From NCBI RefSeq assembly GCF_001571265.1, contig NZ_BCTL01000018.1:47796-111795 (forward strand): a stretch of 64,000 nt of DNA, written 5' to 3'. The notes below the pieces were generated by a model, which ran no database searches, was not told the origin of the DNA, and saw nothing but the letters and a program-made list of their open reading frames with translations. The position numbers and the translations under genes were made by a program. The DNA comes from Cedecea neteri NBRC 105707 = ATCC 33855. GTDB taxonomy: Bacteria > Pseudomonadota > Gammaproteobacteria > Enterobacterales > Enterobacteriaceae. Below are positions 1 through 8,603 of this stretch, piece after piece. The stretch's first letter is position 1, and the number at the start of each line of letters is the position of its first letter.

Positions 1-2041
1 GCGCGCGGCTGACCTGTTCCAGCACCTGGCCGATTTGTTTCAGGATAGCCCCGATATCCAACAGGCTGACGGTTGGGAATTCACGGTTAAGCTGGGTCAG
101 CAGGCCGTTACTTCCCTCCCAGCGGAAGCTGGTGAGCCAGCTCTGCGGCTGCCCGTCCAGCGCACCCGGCGGGAAAATGAAGTAGAAGTTTGGCCGCAGG
201 CTTTCCCAGTCCACTTTGCGCAGGCTGGTCACCTTCGCGGTGAAGTCCTGGGTATCCCCCATAAAGGTTACGCTGTCGCCGAGTTTAATGTTCAGCCGCT
301 TCGCCACCCCGTCGTCCATCGACACTTCCCTGGCCTTCGGCGGCCAGCTGCCCGCCAGGATAGGGTTATGATCCGGCTTCTGGCTCTGCCAGGTCAGATT
401 CAGCTCGCGGTTCAGCGCCTCGTCCGGGTTGCCCTCGGTGGACTGGCCGTTAATCGCCGTCATGCGCGCCCGCACAATGGGATAGAACGAATCCGGGATC
501 ACCTGATGGTCGGCGAGGAAAGTTTTCACCGGCTGAACCTGCTCCGGCGCAATGTTTACCAGGAAGTAATTCGGGCTTTCCGGCGGCAACTGCTGCTGCC
601 ATCTGTCCAGTAAATCGCCCCGCAGCACTAACAGCAGCGCCAGCAGCATAAACGACAGCGAGAATGCCGCCAGCTGGCTAAGCGTCGCCCACGGCTGGCG
701 CAGCAGGCGATTAACCGCCAGGCGCAGCGCCAGATTTTTCAACGTGAGCTTCTTAAGCAGTTTAAGTACGCCCCAGCCGACGAGGCCGCACAGCGCCGCC
801 AGCACCAGCGTGCCCGCCAGCACTGCCCACAGCAGCGCACTGCCGCCCATGAGCAACGCCAGCAGCAGCACCACTACGACGCTTATCACCGGCAGATAAA
901 TTTTCAGCGGCCAGACGCTGGCCACGGCGTCACGGCGCAGCACGCGCAATGGCTGAGTCGCCAGCAGCAGCCGGTACGGACGCAGCCCCACCAGCACGGA
1001 GATCGTTACCATCGCGCCGATAGCCCACACCCACGGCCAGAGGCTCGCAGGCGGCAACGCGGCAGGCAGCACCGGCTTCAACAGCTGCATCAACGCGGCC
1101 TCGAACAGCAGCCCTACCGCGCCCCCGGCAATCGCCGAGAGCAACAGCACCATCAGCCACTGGCCGATAATCAACTTACGCAGCGCCGCCCTGCCCGCCC
1201 CCAGCGTTTTCAGAATAGCCACCAGGTCGTAGCGGCTGCGGCAGTAGTGGCTCATCGCCACGGCAATCGCCGCCACGGCCAGCAACAGCGTCAGCAGGGC
1301 GGAAAGCAGCAGGAACTGCTGAGAACGCTCCAGCGACTTGCCCAGCGCGCCTTCGTCCTGCTCCATGCCGATCCAGCGCTGCTCCGGCTTCAGCTTCGGC
1401 AGCAGAAAGTTTTCAAACTGCAGCAGCTGCTGCGGGTTGCCGCCAAACTTATAGCGCCAGCTAATGCGGCTGCCGGGCTGCACCGCGCCGGTTTTCTCGA
1501 CGTCAGCCAGGTTCATCATCAGCCGGGGCGCAATCTGGAACGGGTTAAACCCGGCGTCCGGCTCCTGAATTACCTGCCCGACAATACGCAGCGTGGCATC
1601 GCCCACGTCTATGTTATCGCCCACTTTCAGGTTGAGCAGAGCCAGCAGGCGCGGCGCAAGCAGCGCGGTACCCGGCTCAGGCTTCAGGCCTGGCGGGTTA
1701 GTTTCCAGCTCGCCGTACATCGGGTAAACACTGTCGACCGCTTTCACATCCGCCAGCTGCGGCGTGTCTCCGGCAAAAGTCATGGTGGCGAAGCTCAGCT
1801 GTTTGCCGACCTTTAAGCCATCGCTTTGTGCCTGAGTCAGCCATTCATCCGGCACGGCGCGGGCGCTGCGCAATGTTCTGTCGCCCGCCATATACTCGCG
1901 GCTTTGCTGGCTGAGGCCTTTTTCCATTCTGTCGCTGATGCTGCCGAGCGCCAGCACGCAGGCCACCGCCAGGCTAAGCGCCAGCCAGACAATCAGCAGC
2001 GAGGGAGAGCGCCACTCGCGCCAGAACCAGCGGGCTATCAT
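1..2041 (-). CDS. ybbP: ABC transporter permease YbbP, 3' end cut by window edge
   Basis: FtsX-like (MacB-type) permease, inner-membrane partner of the ATPase YbbA. The frame stays open from the ATG at 2041 to the left edge, giving about 680 codons of a family member that is 804 residues in E. coli; the last roughly 120 residues are outside. The N-terminus (MIARWFWREWRSPSLL, then a hydrophobic helix) is nearly identical to E. coli YbbP. Its ATG overlaps the ybbA stop (ATGA), so the two are translationally coupled. Substrate is not established; the neighbouring periplasmic thioesterase TesA has prompted ideas about lipid or small-molecule export, which is inference. Confidence 0.95.
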   Translation of the reverse strand, partial: MIARWFWREWRSPSLLIVWLALSLAVACVLALGSISDRMEKGLSQQSREYMAGDRTLRSARAVPDEWLTQAQSDGLKVGKQLSFATMTFAGDTPQLADVKAVDSVYPMYGELETNPPGLKPEPGTALLAPRLLALLNLKVGDNIDVGDATLRIVGQVIQEPDAGFNPFQIAPRLMMNLADVEKTGAVQPGSRISWRYKFGGNPQQLLQFENFLLPKLKPEQRWIGMEQDEGALGKSLERSQQFLLLSALLTLLLAVAAIAVAMSHYCRSRYDLVAILKTLGAGRAALRKLIIGQWLMVLLLSAIAGGAVGLLFEAALMQLLKPVLPAALPPASLWPWVWAIGAMVTISVLVGLRPYRLLLATQPLRVLRRDAVASVWPLKIYLPVISVVVVLLLALLMGGSALLWAVLAGTLVLAALCGLVGWGVLKLLKKLTLKNLALRLAVNRLLRQPWATLSQLAAFSLSFMLLALLLVLRGDLLDRWQQQLPPESPNYFLVNIAPEQVQPVKTFLADHQVIPDSFYPIVRARMTAINGQSTEGNPDEALNRELNLTWQSQKPDHNPILAGSWPPKAREVSMDDGVAKRLNIKLGDSVTFMGDTQDFTAKVTSLRKVDWESLRPNFYFIFPPGALDGQPQSWLTSFRWEGSNGLLTQLNREFPTVSLLDIGAILKQIGQVLEQVSRA

Positions 2042-2724
2042 GCTTCCTCCCACAGTTTGCCTTCACGCAGCCGCAGGCGGCGGTCGCAGCGTGCCGCCAG
2101 CTGCTCGTCGTGAGTAACGAGGATCAGCGTGGTGGAGAAATCACGGTTGAGGGAAAACAGCAGGTCGGCGATGCGGTCGCCGGTTTGCCTGTCGAGGTTG
2201 CCGGTTGGCTCATCGGCAAACAGCACGCCCGGTTTGCCGTTAAACGCCCGAGCCAGCGCCACGCGCTGCTGTTCCCCACCGGAGAGCTGTGCTGGCAGGT
2301 GATCCAGGCGTTTGCCTAAGCCCAACTGCTCCAGCAGCGCTTTGGCCTGCGCGCGGCTGGCCGAGCTGTTTTCACCGCGCAGCAGCGAGGGAAGCTCTAC
2401 GTTTTCGAGGGCATTCAGGGTAGGCACCAGCATAAAGGACTGAAACACAAAGCCGACGTTCTTTGCGCGCAGCGCCGCCCTCGCCTCTTCATCCATGTTG
2501 TGCAGCGGCTGCCCGCAAAGGTGGACCTCGCCGTCCGTGCCGTCATCAAGCCCGGCCAGAATCGCCAGCAGCGTGGACTTGCCCGAGCCTGACTCGCCAA
2601 TCAGGGCGATGGTTTCGGCCGGTTTGACAACCAGCTCAACTCCGGTAAGGATGGAAAGCTCGTGTTCACCCTGACCCACGGACTTACTAAGATGATGAAC
2701 TTCAACAATGTTTTCCGCTGGCAT
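2038..2724 (-). CDS. ybbA: ABC transporter ATP-binding protein YbbA
   Basis: Cytoplasmic ATPase of the YbbAP transporter, 228 residues, of the LolD/MacB type. Walker A (GESGSGKST, about residues 43-51), signature LSGGE (about 147-151) and Walker B ending in DE (about 167-172) are all intact. The ATG is preceded by AGGAAGGG. Its 5' end overlaps the 5' end of the divergent tesA gene by 33 bp, as in E. coli, so the ribosome-binding region of each gene lies inside or beside the other's coding sequence. Downstream ybbP overlaps by 4 nt. Confidence 0.96.
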   Translation of the reverse strand: MPAENIVEVHHLSKSVGQGEHELSILTGVELVVKPAETIALIGESGSGKSTLLAILAGLDDGTDGEVHLCGQPLHNMDEEARAALRAKNVGFVFQSFMLVPTLNALENVELPSLLRGENSSASRAQAKALLEQLGLGKRLDHLPAQLSGGEQQRVALARAFNGKPGVLFADEPTGNLDRQTGDRIADLLFSLNRDFSTTLILVTHDEQLAARCDRRLRLREGKLWEEA

Positions 2725-3315
2725 TTGCCCTTCCTGTTTCTGGCTTTGATGACCTTCCGCGCCGCCGCGGCGGACACGTTATTGATTTTAGGCGATAGCC
2801 TGAGCGCCGGTTACCGTATGGCAGCCACCAGCGCCTGGCCCGCTCTGCTGGATGCCAAATGGCAGCCGCAGAATACAAAAGTCGTGAATGCGAGCATCAG
2901 CGGGGATACCGCTGCGCAGGGCCTGTCTCGCCTGCCCGCGCTGTTAAAACAGCATCAGCCTCGCTGGGTTTTAGTGGAGCTTGGCGGCAATGACGGACTG
3001 CGTGGGTTCCAGCCTCAAGAGGTAGAAAAAACCCTTAAGCAAGTTATCACCGATGTGAAGGCCGCCAATGCCCAGCCGCTGCTGATGCAAATTCGCCTGC
3101 CCGCCAACTACGGACGCCGCTATAATGAGGCGTTTAGCGCTATTTATCCGCAGCTTGCCAAACAGTTTGATATCCCTTTGCTCCCGTTCTTTATGGAGGA
3201 GGTGTATCTGAAACCGCAATGGATGCAGGATGACGGCATTCACCCTAATCGTGATGCTCAGCCGTTTATCGCCGACTGGATGGCGACGCGGCTGACTCCG
3301 TTACTCTCTAAATAA
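2692..3315 (+). CDS. tesA: Multifunctional acyl-CoA thioesterase I / protease I / lysophospholipase L1
   Basis: Periplasmic SGNH hydrolase that cleaves acyl-CoA, lysophospholipid and some ester substrates. 207 residues. Signal peptide (MMNFNNVFRW then a hydrophobic stretch) with likely cleavage after AAA near residue 26. Block I GDSLS (nucleophile Ser about residue 36), the GGND block, and DGIHPN carrying the Asp and His of the triad are present. The start at MMNFNN was chosen because it gives the E. coli N-terminus; an upstream in-frame ATG at 2662 would lie deep in ybbA. Divergent from ybbA with overlapping 5' ends. Confidence 0.96.
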   Translation: MMNFNNVFRWHLPFLFLALMTFRAAAADTLLILGDSLSAGYRMAATSAWPALLDAKWQPQNTKVVNASISGDTAAQGLSRLPALLKQHQPRWVLVELGGNDGLRGFQPQEVEKTLKQVITDVKAANAQPLLMQIRLPANYGRRYNEAFSAIYPQLAKQFDIPLLPFFMEEVYLKPQWMQDDGIHPNRDAQPFIADWMATRLTPLLSK

Positions 3316-3392
3316 CCGGCGCAGCAGCGCCAGGCATGACGAGATAGTTAAACACGACTGATAAATAATCGGGGCACCCTTCGGGTAAAGTT

Positions 3393-4163
3393 ATGCAAAA
3401 ATCCGTTTTAATTACAGGCTGCTCCAGCGGGATTGGCTTAGCCAGCGCGCAGGAGTTACAGAAGCTTGGCTACAACATTCTCGCCGCCTGCCGTAAACCG
3501 GCAGACGTAGAGCGCATGAATCAGCTCGGTTTTACCGGCGTTCAGCTCGATCTTGATGACCCGGAAAGCGTCAAATGTGCCGCCGCCGAAGTGATTGAAA
3601 TTACCGGCAATCGCCTTTACGGACTGTTTAATAACGGCGGTTACGGCGTGTATGGCCCGCTGAACGCCATTTCCCGCGAACAGCTTGAACAGCAGTTTTC
3701 CACCAACTTCTTCGGCACGCACCAGCTCACCATGCTGCTGCTGCCCGCCATGCAGCCTCACCACGAAGGCCGCATCGTGATGACCAGCTCGGTAATGGGG
3801 CTGATTTCCACGCCGGGGCGCGGGGCCTATGCCGCCAGTAAATATGCGCTGGAAGCCTGGTCGGACGCGCTGCGCATGGAGCTTCGCCACAGCGGGATTA
3901 AAGTCAGCCTGATTGAGCCGGGGCCGATCCGCACCCGTTTTACCGATAACGTCAATCAAACCCAGAGCGACAAGCCGGTAGAAAACCCAGGCATTGCCGC
4001 AAGGTTTACCCTCGGCCCGGAGGCGGTAGTGGCGAAAGTACGCCATGCTTTTGAAAGCCCAAGGCCAAAACTGCGCTACCCGGTGACCGTGGTAACCCAC
4101 GTGATTACCGTGCTGCGCCGCCTGTTGCCGGCGTGCGCAATGGACAAAATTTTACGGAGCTGA
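3393..4163 (+). CDS. ybbO: SDR family oxidoreductase YbbO
   Basis: Short-chain dehydrogenase/reductase, 256 residues, cytoplasmic, NADP(H)-dependent in characterised relatives, with reported aldehyde reductase activity for E. coli YbbO. Visible motifs: cofactor-binding TGCSSGIG at residues 8-15, a catalytic Ser in TSSVMG, and YAASK supplying the Tyr and Lys. The E. coli protein has about 13 extra N-terminal residues; here an in-frame TAA lies 24 nt upstream of the ATG, so the start is MQKSVLIT. Followed after a short gap by cnoX in the same direction, probably one transcript. Confidence 0.94.
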   Translation: MQKSVLITGCSSGIGLASAQELQKLGYNILAACRKPADVERMNQLGFTGVQLDLDDPESVKCAAAEVIEITGNRLYGLFNNGGYGVYGPLNAISREQLEQQFSTNFFGTHQLTMLLLPAMQPHHEGRIVMTSSVMGLISTPGRGAYAASKYALEAWSDALRMELRHSGIKVSLIEPGPIRTRFTDNVNQTQSDKPVENPGIAARFTLGPEAVVAKVRHAFESPRPKLRYPVTVVTHVITVLRRLLPACAMDKILRS

Positions 4164-4221
4164 GTTGAAGTCCCGGCCTCAGCCCCCATGTAAAAAACAA
4201 ATGCTTAACAGAGAATCGCCC

Positions 4222-5076
4222 ATGTCCGCAGAAAACATTATCAACATTACCGAAGCGAACCTGCACCAGACGCTGGAACAGTCCGTGGCTAAACCCGTGC
4301 TGTTTTACTTCTGGTCTGCCCGCAGCCAGCACTGCGAGCAGCTCACGCCGGTACTGGACAAGCTCGCAGCCCAATACAACGGCCAGTTTATTCTCGCCAA
4401 AGTTGACTGTGACGCCGAGCAGATGGTGGCTTCGCAGTTTGGTCTGCGCTCCATTCCTACCGTATACCTTTTCCAGAATGGCCAGCCGGTAGACGGCTTC
4501 CAGGGGCCGCAGCCGGAAGAAGCGATTCGCGCCCTGCTCGACAAAGTGCTTCCGCGTGAAGAAGAGCTGAAAGCCCAGCAGGCAGTGGAACTGATGCAGG
4601 AAGGCAAACACGCCGAAGCGCTGCCGCTGCTGAAAGACGCGTGGCAGCTGTCCAACCAGAACAGCGAAATCGGCCTACTGCTGGCGGAAGTGCAGATTGC
4701 CCTGAACCGCAGCGAAGACGCTGAAGCGGTGCTGAAAACCATTCCTTTGCAGGATCAGGACACGCGCTACCAGGCTCTGATTTCCCAGATTGAACTGCTG
4801 AAACAGGCCGCCGACACGCCGGAAATTCAGCAACTGCAGCAGCAGGTTCAAAACGAGCCGGACAACGCCCAGCTCGCCAGCCAGCTTGCCTTGCAGCTTC
4901 ATCAGGTTGGCCGGAACGAGGAAGCGCTGGAGCTGCTTTATACCCACCTGAAAAAAGACCTGGGCGCAGCAGACGGCCAGGCGCGTAAAATGATGATGGA
5001 AATTCTGGCCGCGCTGGGCACCGGCGACGCGCTGGCATCCAAATATCGCCGTCAGATTTACGCTTTGATGTATTAA
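4222..5076 (+). CDS. cnoX: Chaperedoxin CnoX (YbbN)
   Basis: Cytoplasmic thioredoxin-fold protein with C-terminal TPR repeats, 284 residues. In E. coli CnoX is a holdase activated by hypochlorous-acid chlorination and co-operates with GroEL and DnaK. The thioredoxin-type active site is SQHC (residues 35-38), one Cys only, as in E. coli, so classical disulfide reductase activity is not expected. A start at MSAENI (4222) gives the family N-terminus; the open frame reaches upstream to a TTG at 4165, but that extension has no counterpart in E. coli. Last gene of the rightward tesA-ybbO-cnoX run, closed by a terminator. Confidence 0.95.
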   Translation: MSAENIINITEANLHQTLEQSVAKPVLFYFWSARSQHCEQLTPVLDKLAAQYNGQFILAKVDCDAEQMVASQFGLRSIPTVYLFQNGQPVDGFQGPQPEEAIRALLDKVLPREEELKAQQAVELMQEGKHAEALPLLKDAWQLSNQNSEIGLLLAEVQIALNRSEDAEAVLKTIPLQDQDTRYQALISQIELLKQAADTPEIQQLQQQVQNEPDNAQLASQLALQLHQVGRNEEALELLYTHLKKDLGAADGQARKMMMEILAALGTGDALASKYRRQIYALMY

Positions 5077-5096
5077 GACTTCTGCGTAAAAAAACA

Positions 5097-5120
5097 AAGG
5101 CCGGTAATTCCGGCCTTTTG
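5097..5120. terminator. Bidirectional terminator between cnoX and cfa
   Basis: 8-bp stem AAGGCCGG / CCGGCCTT with loop TAATT (5097-5117). It has a T run on the + side and, read from the - strand, T-rich sequence (5088-5096 complement), so it can end both converging transcripts. Confidence 0.85.
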
Positions 5121-5121
5121 C

Positions 5122-6273
5122 TTATCTGTAAACACGGATCCCGCCGTCCACGCCATTCGGGCTGAACAGCACCTGCCAGAGCTGAATGTTCCGCGCACGG
5201 AATGCCCCCGCACAAGCGTTCAAATAGTAGGTAAACATCCGTTTAAAACGCTCGTCATAATTGCGCGAAATATTAGGCCAGCAGCGAAGGAAGTTATCGT
5301 GCCAGGCCATCAGCGTTCTGTCGTAATCCGCGCCAATATTGTGCCAGTCTTCCATAATAAAATGTTTTTCGCTGGCGCTGGCAATATGGCGCACTGAGGG
5401 CAAACAGCCGTTGGGGAAAATATACTTATTGATCCAGGGGTCGACGTTTAAATCCGTTTCATTCGAACCGATGGTGTGCAGCAGAAACAGGCCGTCGTCT
5501 TTAATGTTGCGGGCGGCAACCTCAAAATAGGTGTTGTAGTTTTTCGGCCCGACGTGCTCGAACATGCCCACGGAAACAATCCGATCAAATTTGCTGTTGA
5601 GGTCGCGGTAGTCCTGCAGCAGGATCTCGACGTCCAGGCCCCGGCAGCGATCCTGCGCCATTTTTTGCTGCTCCGCCGATATCGTTACACCGACCACCGA
5701 CACGCCGTATTCCTGTGCCGCATACTGCGCCAGACCGCCCCAGCCGCAGCCGATATCCAGCAGCCTCATACCTGGTTTAAGCTGCAATTTTTCGCAGATC
5801 ATATGCAGCTTGTTACGCTGAGCCTCTTCCAGATTGCCCGCCTCTTTCCAGTAGCCACAGGAATATTGCATATACGGATCGAGCATCGCGGCAAACAGAT
5901 CGTTGCCGATATCGTAGTGTTCTTTGCCGACTATCCAGGCGCGCTTACGGGACTGCAAATTAAAGACTCTGGCCCCGGCAATACGCAGCAGATCGGAGAA
6001 ATGCTTCGGCATTTTGCTGTCCAGGCCGTGGCGCAAAATCTGGGTAAACAAAATATCCAGCCGGTCGCAGTCCCACCAGCCGTCCATATAGCTTTCACCC
6101 AGGCCGAGAGAACCTTCCTGTAATATTCGCTTGAAGAAGTCTGGATTATTCACCCGAATATCTGCCGGGCCGTTGCCGTCAATATCAATCGCCATAGGTG
6201 AAATTAATTCTTCCACGATTTTCTGCCAGTGGCTGTTATTGGTCTGATGCTGCTCAGCTATTATTGTCCCCAT
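5122..6273 (-). CDS. cfa: Cyclopropane-fatty-acyl-phospholipid synthase
   Basis: SAM-dependent methyltransferase that adds a methylene across double bonds of membrane phospholipid acyl chains; 383 residues (E. coli Cfa 382). Very close to E. coli Cfa over the full length: GESYMDGWW, the SAM-binding LLDIGCGWGGLA near residue 170, and the NACAGAF segment with the conserved Cys near residue 355. Start at MGTIIAEQ (6273) is supported by GGTGAGGAAG just upstream; the open frame extends to 6366 without a ribosome-binding site. Location is unusual: in E. coli cfa lies elsewhere, and fetAB occupies this slot. It may be the organism's only cfa or a second copy. Confidence 0.93.
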   Translation of the reverse strand: MGTIIAEQHQTNNSHWQKIVEELISPMAIDIDGNGPADIRVNNPDFFKRILQEGSLGLGESYMDGWWDCDRLDILFTQILRHGLDSKMPKHFSDLLRIAGARVFNLQSRKRAWIVGKEHYDIGNDLFAAMLDPYMQYSCGYWKEAGNLEEAQRNKLHMICEKLQLKPGMRLLDIGCGWGGLAQYAAQEYGVSVVGVTISAEQQKMAQDRCRGLDVEILLQDYRDLNSKFDRIVSVGMFEHVGPKNYNTYFEVAARNIKDDGLFLLHTIGSNETDLNVDPWINKYIFPNGCLPSVRHIASASEKHFIMEDWHNIGADYDRTLMAWHDNFLRCWPNISRNYDERFKRMFTYYLNACAGAFRARNIQLWQVLFSPNGVDGGIRVYR

Positions 6274-6516
6274 TGCTTCCTCACCGGGATAAGTGCTCTT
6301 GCCAAATACCGCCCGCCCGATAGCGCGAGCCGCCGAAGCATCTGATATTACGCCTGCGCACACCATGCGTGAAATGAACTTACCCTATGAAAATCATTCC
6401 ATTTAGGAATAATAAAATAATAAGCAGCAATTAATTCTCAACGGGCGCAGGACTGTTGCTGAATGTTTCAGGTTAAGCAGTTAGACTGAATGCAAAACAA
6501 ACAGGAGGTTTTTTTA

Positions 6517-7431
6517 ATGCTTATCGTGATCCCCGTATTAATTCTCGTGGCGCTGGTGGTTGTAGCGGCCGGGGTAAAAATCGTGCCTCAGGGCTTTCAA
6601 TGGACAGTCGAACGCTTTGGCCGCTATACCAACACCCTGATGCCGGGCCTGAATCTTGTGGTGCCGTTTATGGATCGCGTGGGCCGCAAAATCAACATGA
6701 TGGAACAGGTGCTCGACATCCCTTCTCAGGAAGTCATTTCCAAAGACAACGCCAACGTCGCCATTGACGCCGTGTGCTTTATTCAGGTGGTTGACGCCCC
6801 GCGTGCCGCCTATGAAGTCAGCAACCTTGAGCTGGCTATCATTAACCTGACGATGACCAACATCCGTACCGTGCTCGGTTCGATGGAGCTGGATGAAATG
6901 CTGTCCCAGCGCGACAACATCAACACCCGCCTGCTGCACATCGTGGATGAAGCCACCAACCCGTGGGGCATTAAAATCACCCGTATCGAAATCCGCGACG
7001 TGCGCCCGCCGGCCGAGCTGATTGATGCCATGAACGCCCAGATGAAAGCCGAGCGTACCAAGCGCGCCTACATTCTTGAGGCCGAAGGGATCCGCCAGGC
7101 GGAAATCGTCAAAGCCGAAGGTGAGAAACAGTCGAAAATTCTGAAAGCCGAAGGGGAACGCCAGTCAGCCTTCCTTGAAGCCGAAGCCCGCGAACGTAGC
7201 GCCGAAGCGGAAGCCCGCGCCACGCAGATGGTGTCCGAAGCTATCGCCAAAGGGGATATTCAGGCGGTGAACTACTTCGTCGCCCAGAAATACACCGACG
7301 CGCTGCAGCAAATCGGCTCGGCCAATAACAGCAAAGTGGTGCTGATGCCGCTGGATGCCTCCAGCCTGATGGGCTCTATCGCCGGGATCAGCGAACTTAT
7401 CGCCCAGAGCGGCAACGAGCGTAAAAAATGA
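6517..7431 (+). CDS. qmcA: SPFH/prohibitin-family membrane protein QmcA
   Basis: Inner-membrane protein with one N-terminal transmembrane helix and an SPFH domain, 304 residues; the C-terminal part is the Glu/Ala/Lys-rich coiled coil typical of flotillin-like proteins. E. coli QmcA is a multicopy suppressor of htpX ftsH lethality and is linked to FtsH-type membrane quality control. The ATG at 6517 has a near-perfect AGGAGG 8-10 nt upstream and gives the E. coli N-terminus. It overlaps ybbJ by 4 nt (ATGA), the usual SPFH-NfeD pairing. Confidence 0.95.
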   Translation: MLIVIPVLILVALVVVAAGVKIVPQGFQWTVERFGRYTNTLMPGLNLVVPFMDRVGRKINMMEQVLDIPSQEVISKDNANVAIDAVCFIQVVDAPRAAYEVSNLELAIINLTMTNIRTVLGSMELDEMLSQRDNINTRLLHIVDEATNPWGIKITRIEIRDVRPPAELIDAMNAQMKAERTKRAYILEAEGIRQAEIVKAEGEKQSKILKAEGERQSAFLEAEARERSAEAEARATQMVSEAIAKGDIQAVNYFVAQKYTDALQQIGSANNSKVVLMPLDASSLMGSIAGISELIAQSGNERKK

Positions 7432-7874
7432 TCGACAGTATTCTCGCGCACCCACACGTCTTCTGGCTTGCGCTAGGCGGACTGCTGCTGGCGGCGGAGA
7501 TGCTCGGCGCCAGCGGCTATTTGCTTTGGAGCGGCGTGGCGGCGGTCATCACCGGCCTGCTGGTCTGGCTGCTGCCGCTCGGCTGGGAAACGCAGGGCGT
7601 CTGTTTTGCCCTGCTGACGCTGGTCGCCGCCTTTCTCTGGTGGCGCTGGCTGTCCAGCCGCAAGCAGCAAATTCCGGGTGAAGTGCTCAACCAACGTGGT
7701 CAGCAGCTGGTTGGCCGCCGTTTTCGTCTGGAAACAGCCTTGGTGAACGGCCGGGGACATGTTCGCGTGGCCGACAGCAGCTGGCCGGTAACCGCCGATG
7801 AAGATTTACCGGCGGGCTGTGAGGTTGTGGTGCAGGCCGTGGAAGGCATTACGCTAAAAATTAAAGCGGTTTAG
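7428..7874 (+). CDS. ybbJ: NfeD-like membrane protein YbbJ
   Basis: 148 residues: two or three N-terminal hydrophobic helices followed by a small OB-fold NfeD domain ([12 protein letters not shown] to the C-terminus). NfeD proteins pair with SPFH proteins as membrane partners; here the coupling to qmcA is explicit through the ATGA overlap. Matches E. coli YbbJ along its length. Its stop lies immediately before the convergent cueR end (7871), so the two coding regions overlap by 4 nt at their 3' ends. Confidence 0.93.
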   Translation: MIDSILAHPHVFWLALGGLLLAAEMLGASGYLLWSGVAAVITGLLVWLLPLGWETQGVCFALLTLVAAFLWWRWLSSRKQQIPGEVLNQRGQQLVGRRFRLETALVNGRGHVRVADSSWPVTADEDLPAGCEVVVQAVEGITLKIKAV

Positions 7875-8281
7875 TTTATCTCGTGGCGGTGGCAGCAGCC
7901 GGAAAGGTTGTCGATGATCGGGCAGTCGGCGCTTTCATCGCCCGGGCAGGCTTCTGCCAGCGTCAGCAAATGCTGGCGCATATTCTGCAGCTCAATAATA
8001 TGCCTTTCGATATCCGCGACCTTCTGTAAGGTGCGCGCTTTTACGTCCGCGCTGTGCCGGGCCGGATCGTTAAACAGGCTCACCAGCTCTTTGCACTCTT
8101 CCAGATTAAACCCGACCTGACGGGCCTGACGCAGCAGCGTCAGCTCATCGAGGTGCTTTTGCGTATAGCTCCGGTAGCCGTTGTCGGCGCGAAAAGGCGG
8201 CGTGACCAGCCCTTTCTCTTCGTAAAAACGAATCGCCTTGCTGGTTAGCCCGGTTTTTTTCGCCACATCGCTAATATTCAT
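7871..8281 (-). CDS. cueR: Cu(I)-responsive MerR-family regulator CueR
   Basis: 136-residue MerR-family activator that senses Cu(I)/Ag(I) and turns on copA by distorting a long-spacer promoter. N-terminal winged helix ([20 protein letters not shown]), dimerisation helix, and metal loop with Cys112 and Cys120 ([10 protein letters not shown]), the two ligands known in E. coli. The C-terminus has the CCHRH tail seen in enteric CueR. Divergent from copA across a 107-bp intergenic region containing the CueR site. Confidence 0.97.
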   Translation of the reverse strand: MNISDVAKKTGLTSKAIRFYEEKGLVTPPFRADNGYRSYTQKHLDELTLLRQARQVGFNLEECKELVSLFNDPARHSADVKARTLQKVADIERHIIELQNMRQHLLTLAEACPGDESADCPIIDNLSGCCHRHEIN

Positions 8282-8290
8282 TTTTGCTCC

Positions 8291-8321
8291 TTGACCTTCC
8301 CCTTGATGGAAGGTTTAACCT
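8291..8321 (+). promoter_or_regulatory. CueR-dependent copA promoter with operator
   Basis: -35 TTGACC (8291-8296) and -10 TAACCT (8316-8321) are separated by 19 bp, the long spacer that MerR-family activators correct. The spacer holds a perfect dyad, ACCTTCC (8294-8300), 7 nt, GGAAGGT (8308-8314), almost base for base the E. coli copA CueR box. Confidence 0.93.
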
Positions 8322-8388
8322 CTTTCATAGTTAACCGAATCATCCTTTCGGTCAATATTTCACCTCACCATCATACAGGAGTCTTGCG

Positions 8389-8603
8389 ATGTCACACATT
8401 GTGGATCTGAATCTGGATGGCCTGACCTGCGGCCATTGTGTTAAACGCGTGAAAGAAAGCCTCGAGCAGCGTGCAGACGTTGAGCAGGCTGAAGTCACCC
8501 AAACCCACGCCCGCGTCACCGGTAGCGCTGCACCGGAAGCGTTAGTGGAAACCGTCAAGCAGGCGGGATACGGCGCAGAAGTCGCCAGCCACCCAAAGGC
8601 TGA
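8389..8603 (+). other. copA(Z): CopA(Z): predicted -1 frameshift product of copA
   Basis: At codons 68-70 (CAC CCA AAG) the heptamer C-CCA-AAG at 8592-8598 allows both tRNAs to slip back to CCC AAA; the next codons become GGC TGA. The product is 71 residues: the first metal-binding domain plus a terminal Gly. E. coli copA makes a 70-residue copper chaperone in this way, ending in Pro-Lys-Gly. The GC-rich sequence just 3' could supply the stimulatory structure; I did not fold it. Confidence 0.8.

Noticed and set aside
4165..4221. N-terminal extension of CnoX from a TTG start
   Set aside because: No counterpart in E. coli CnoX and the ATG at 4222 gives the conserved N-terminus.
6274..6516. Possible small RNA in the cfa-qmcA divergent region
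   Set aside because: A/T-rich promoter-like sequence without a clear terminator hairpin; no support beyond position.
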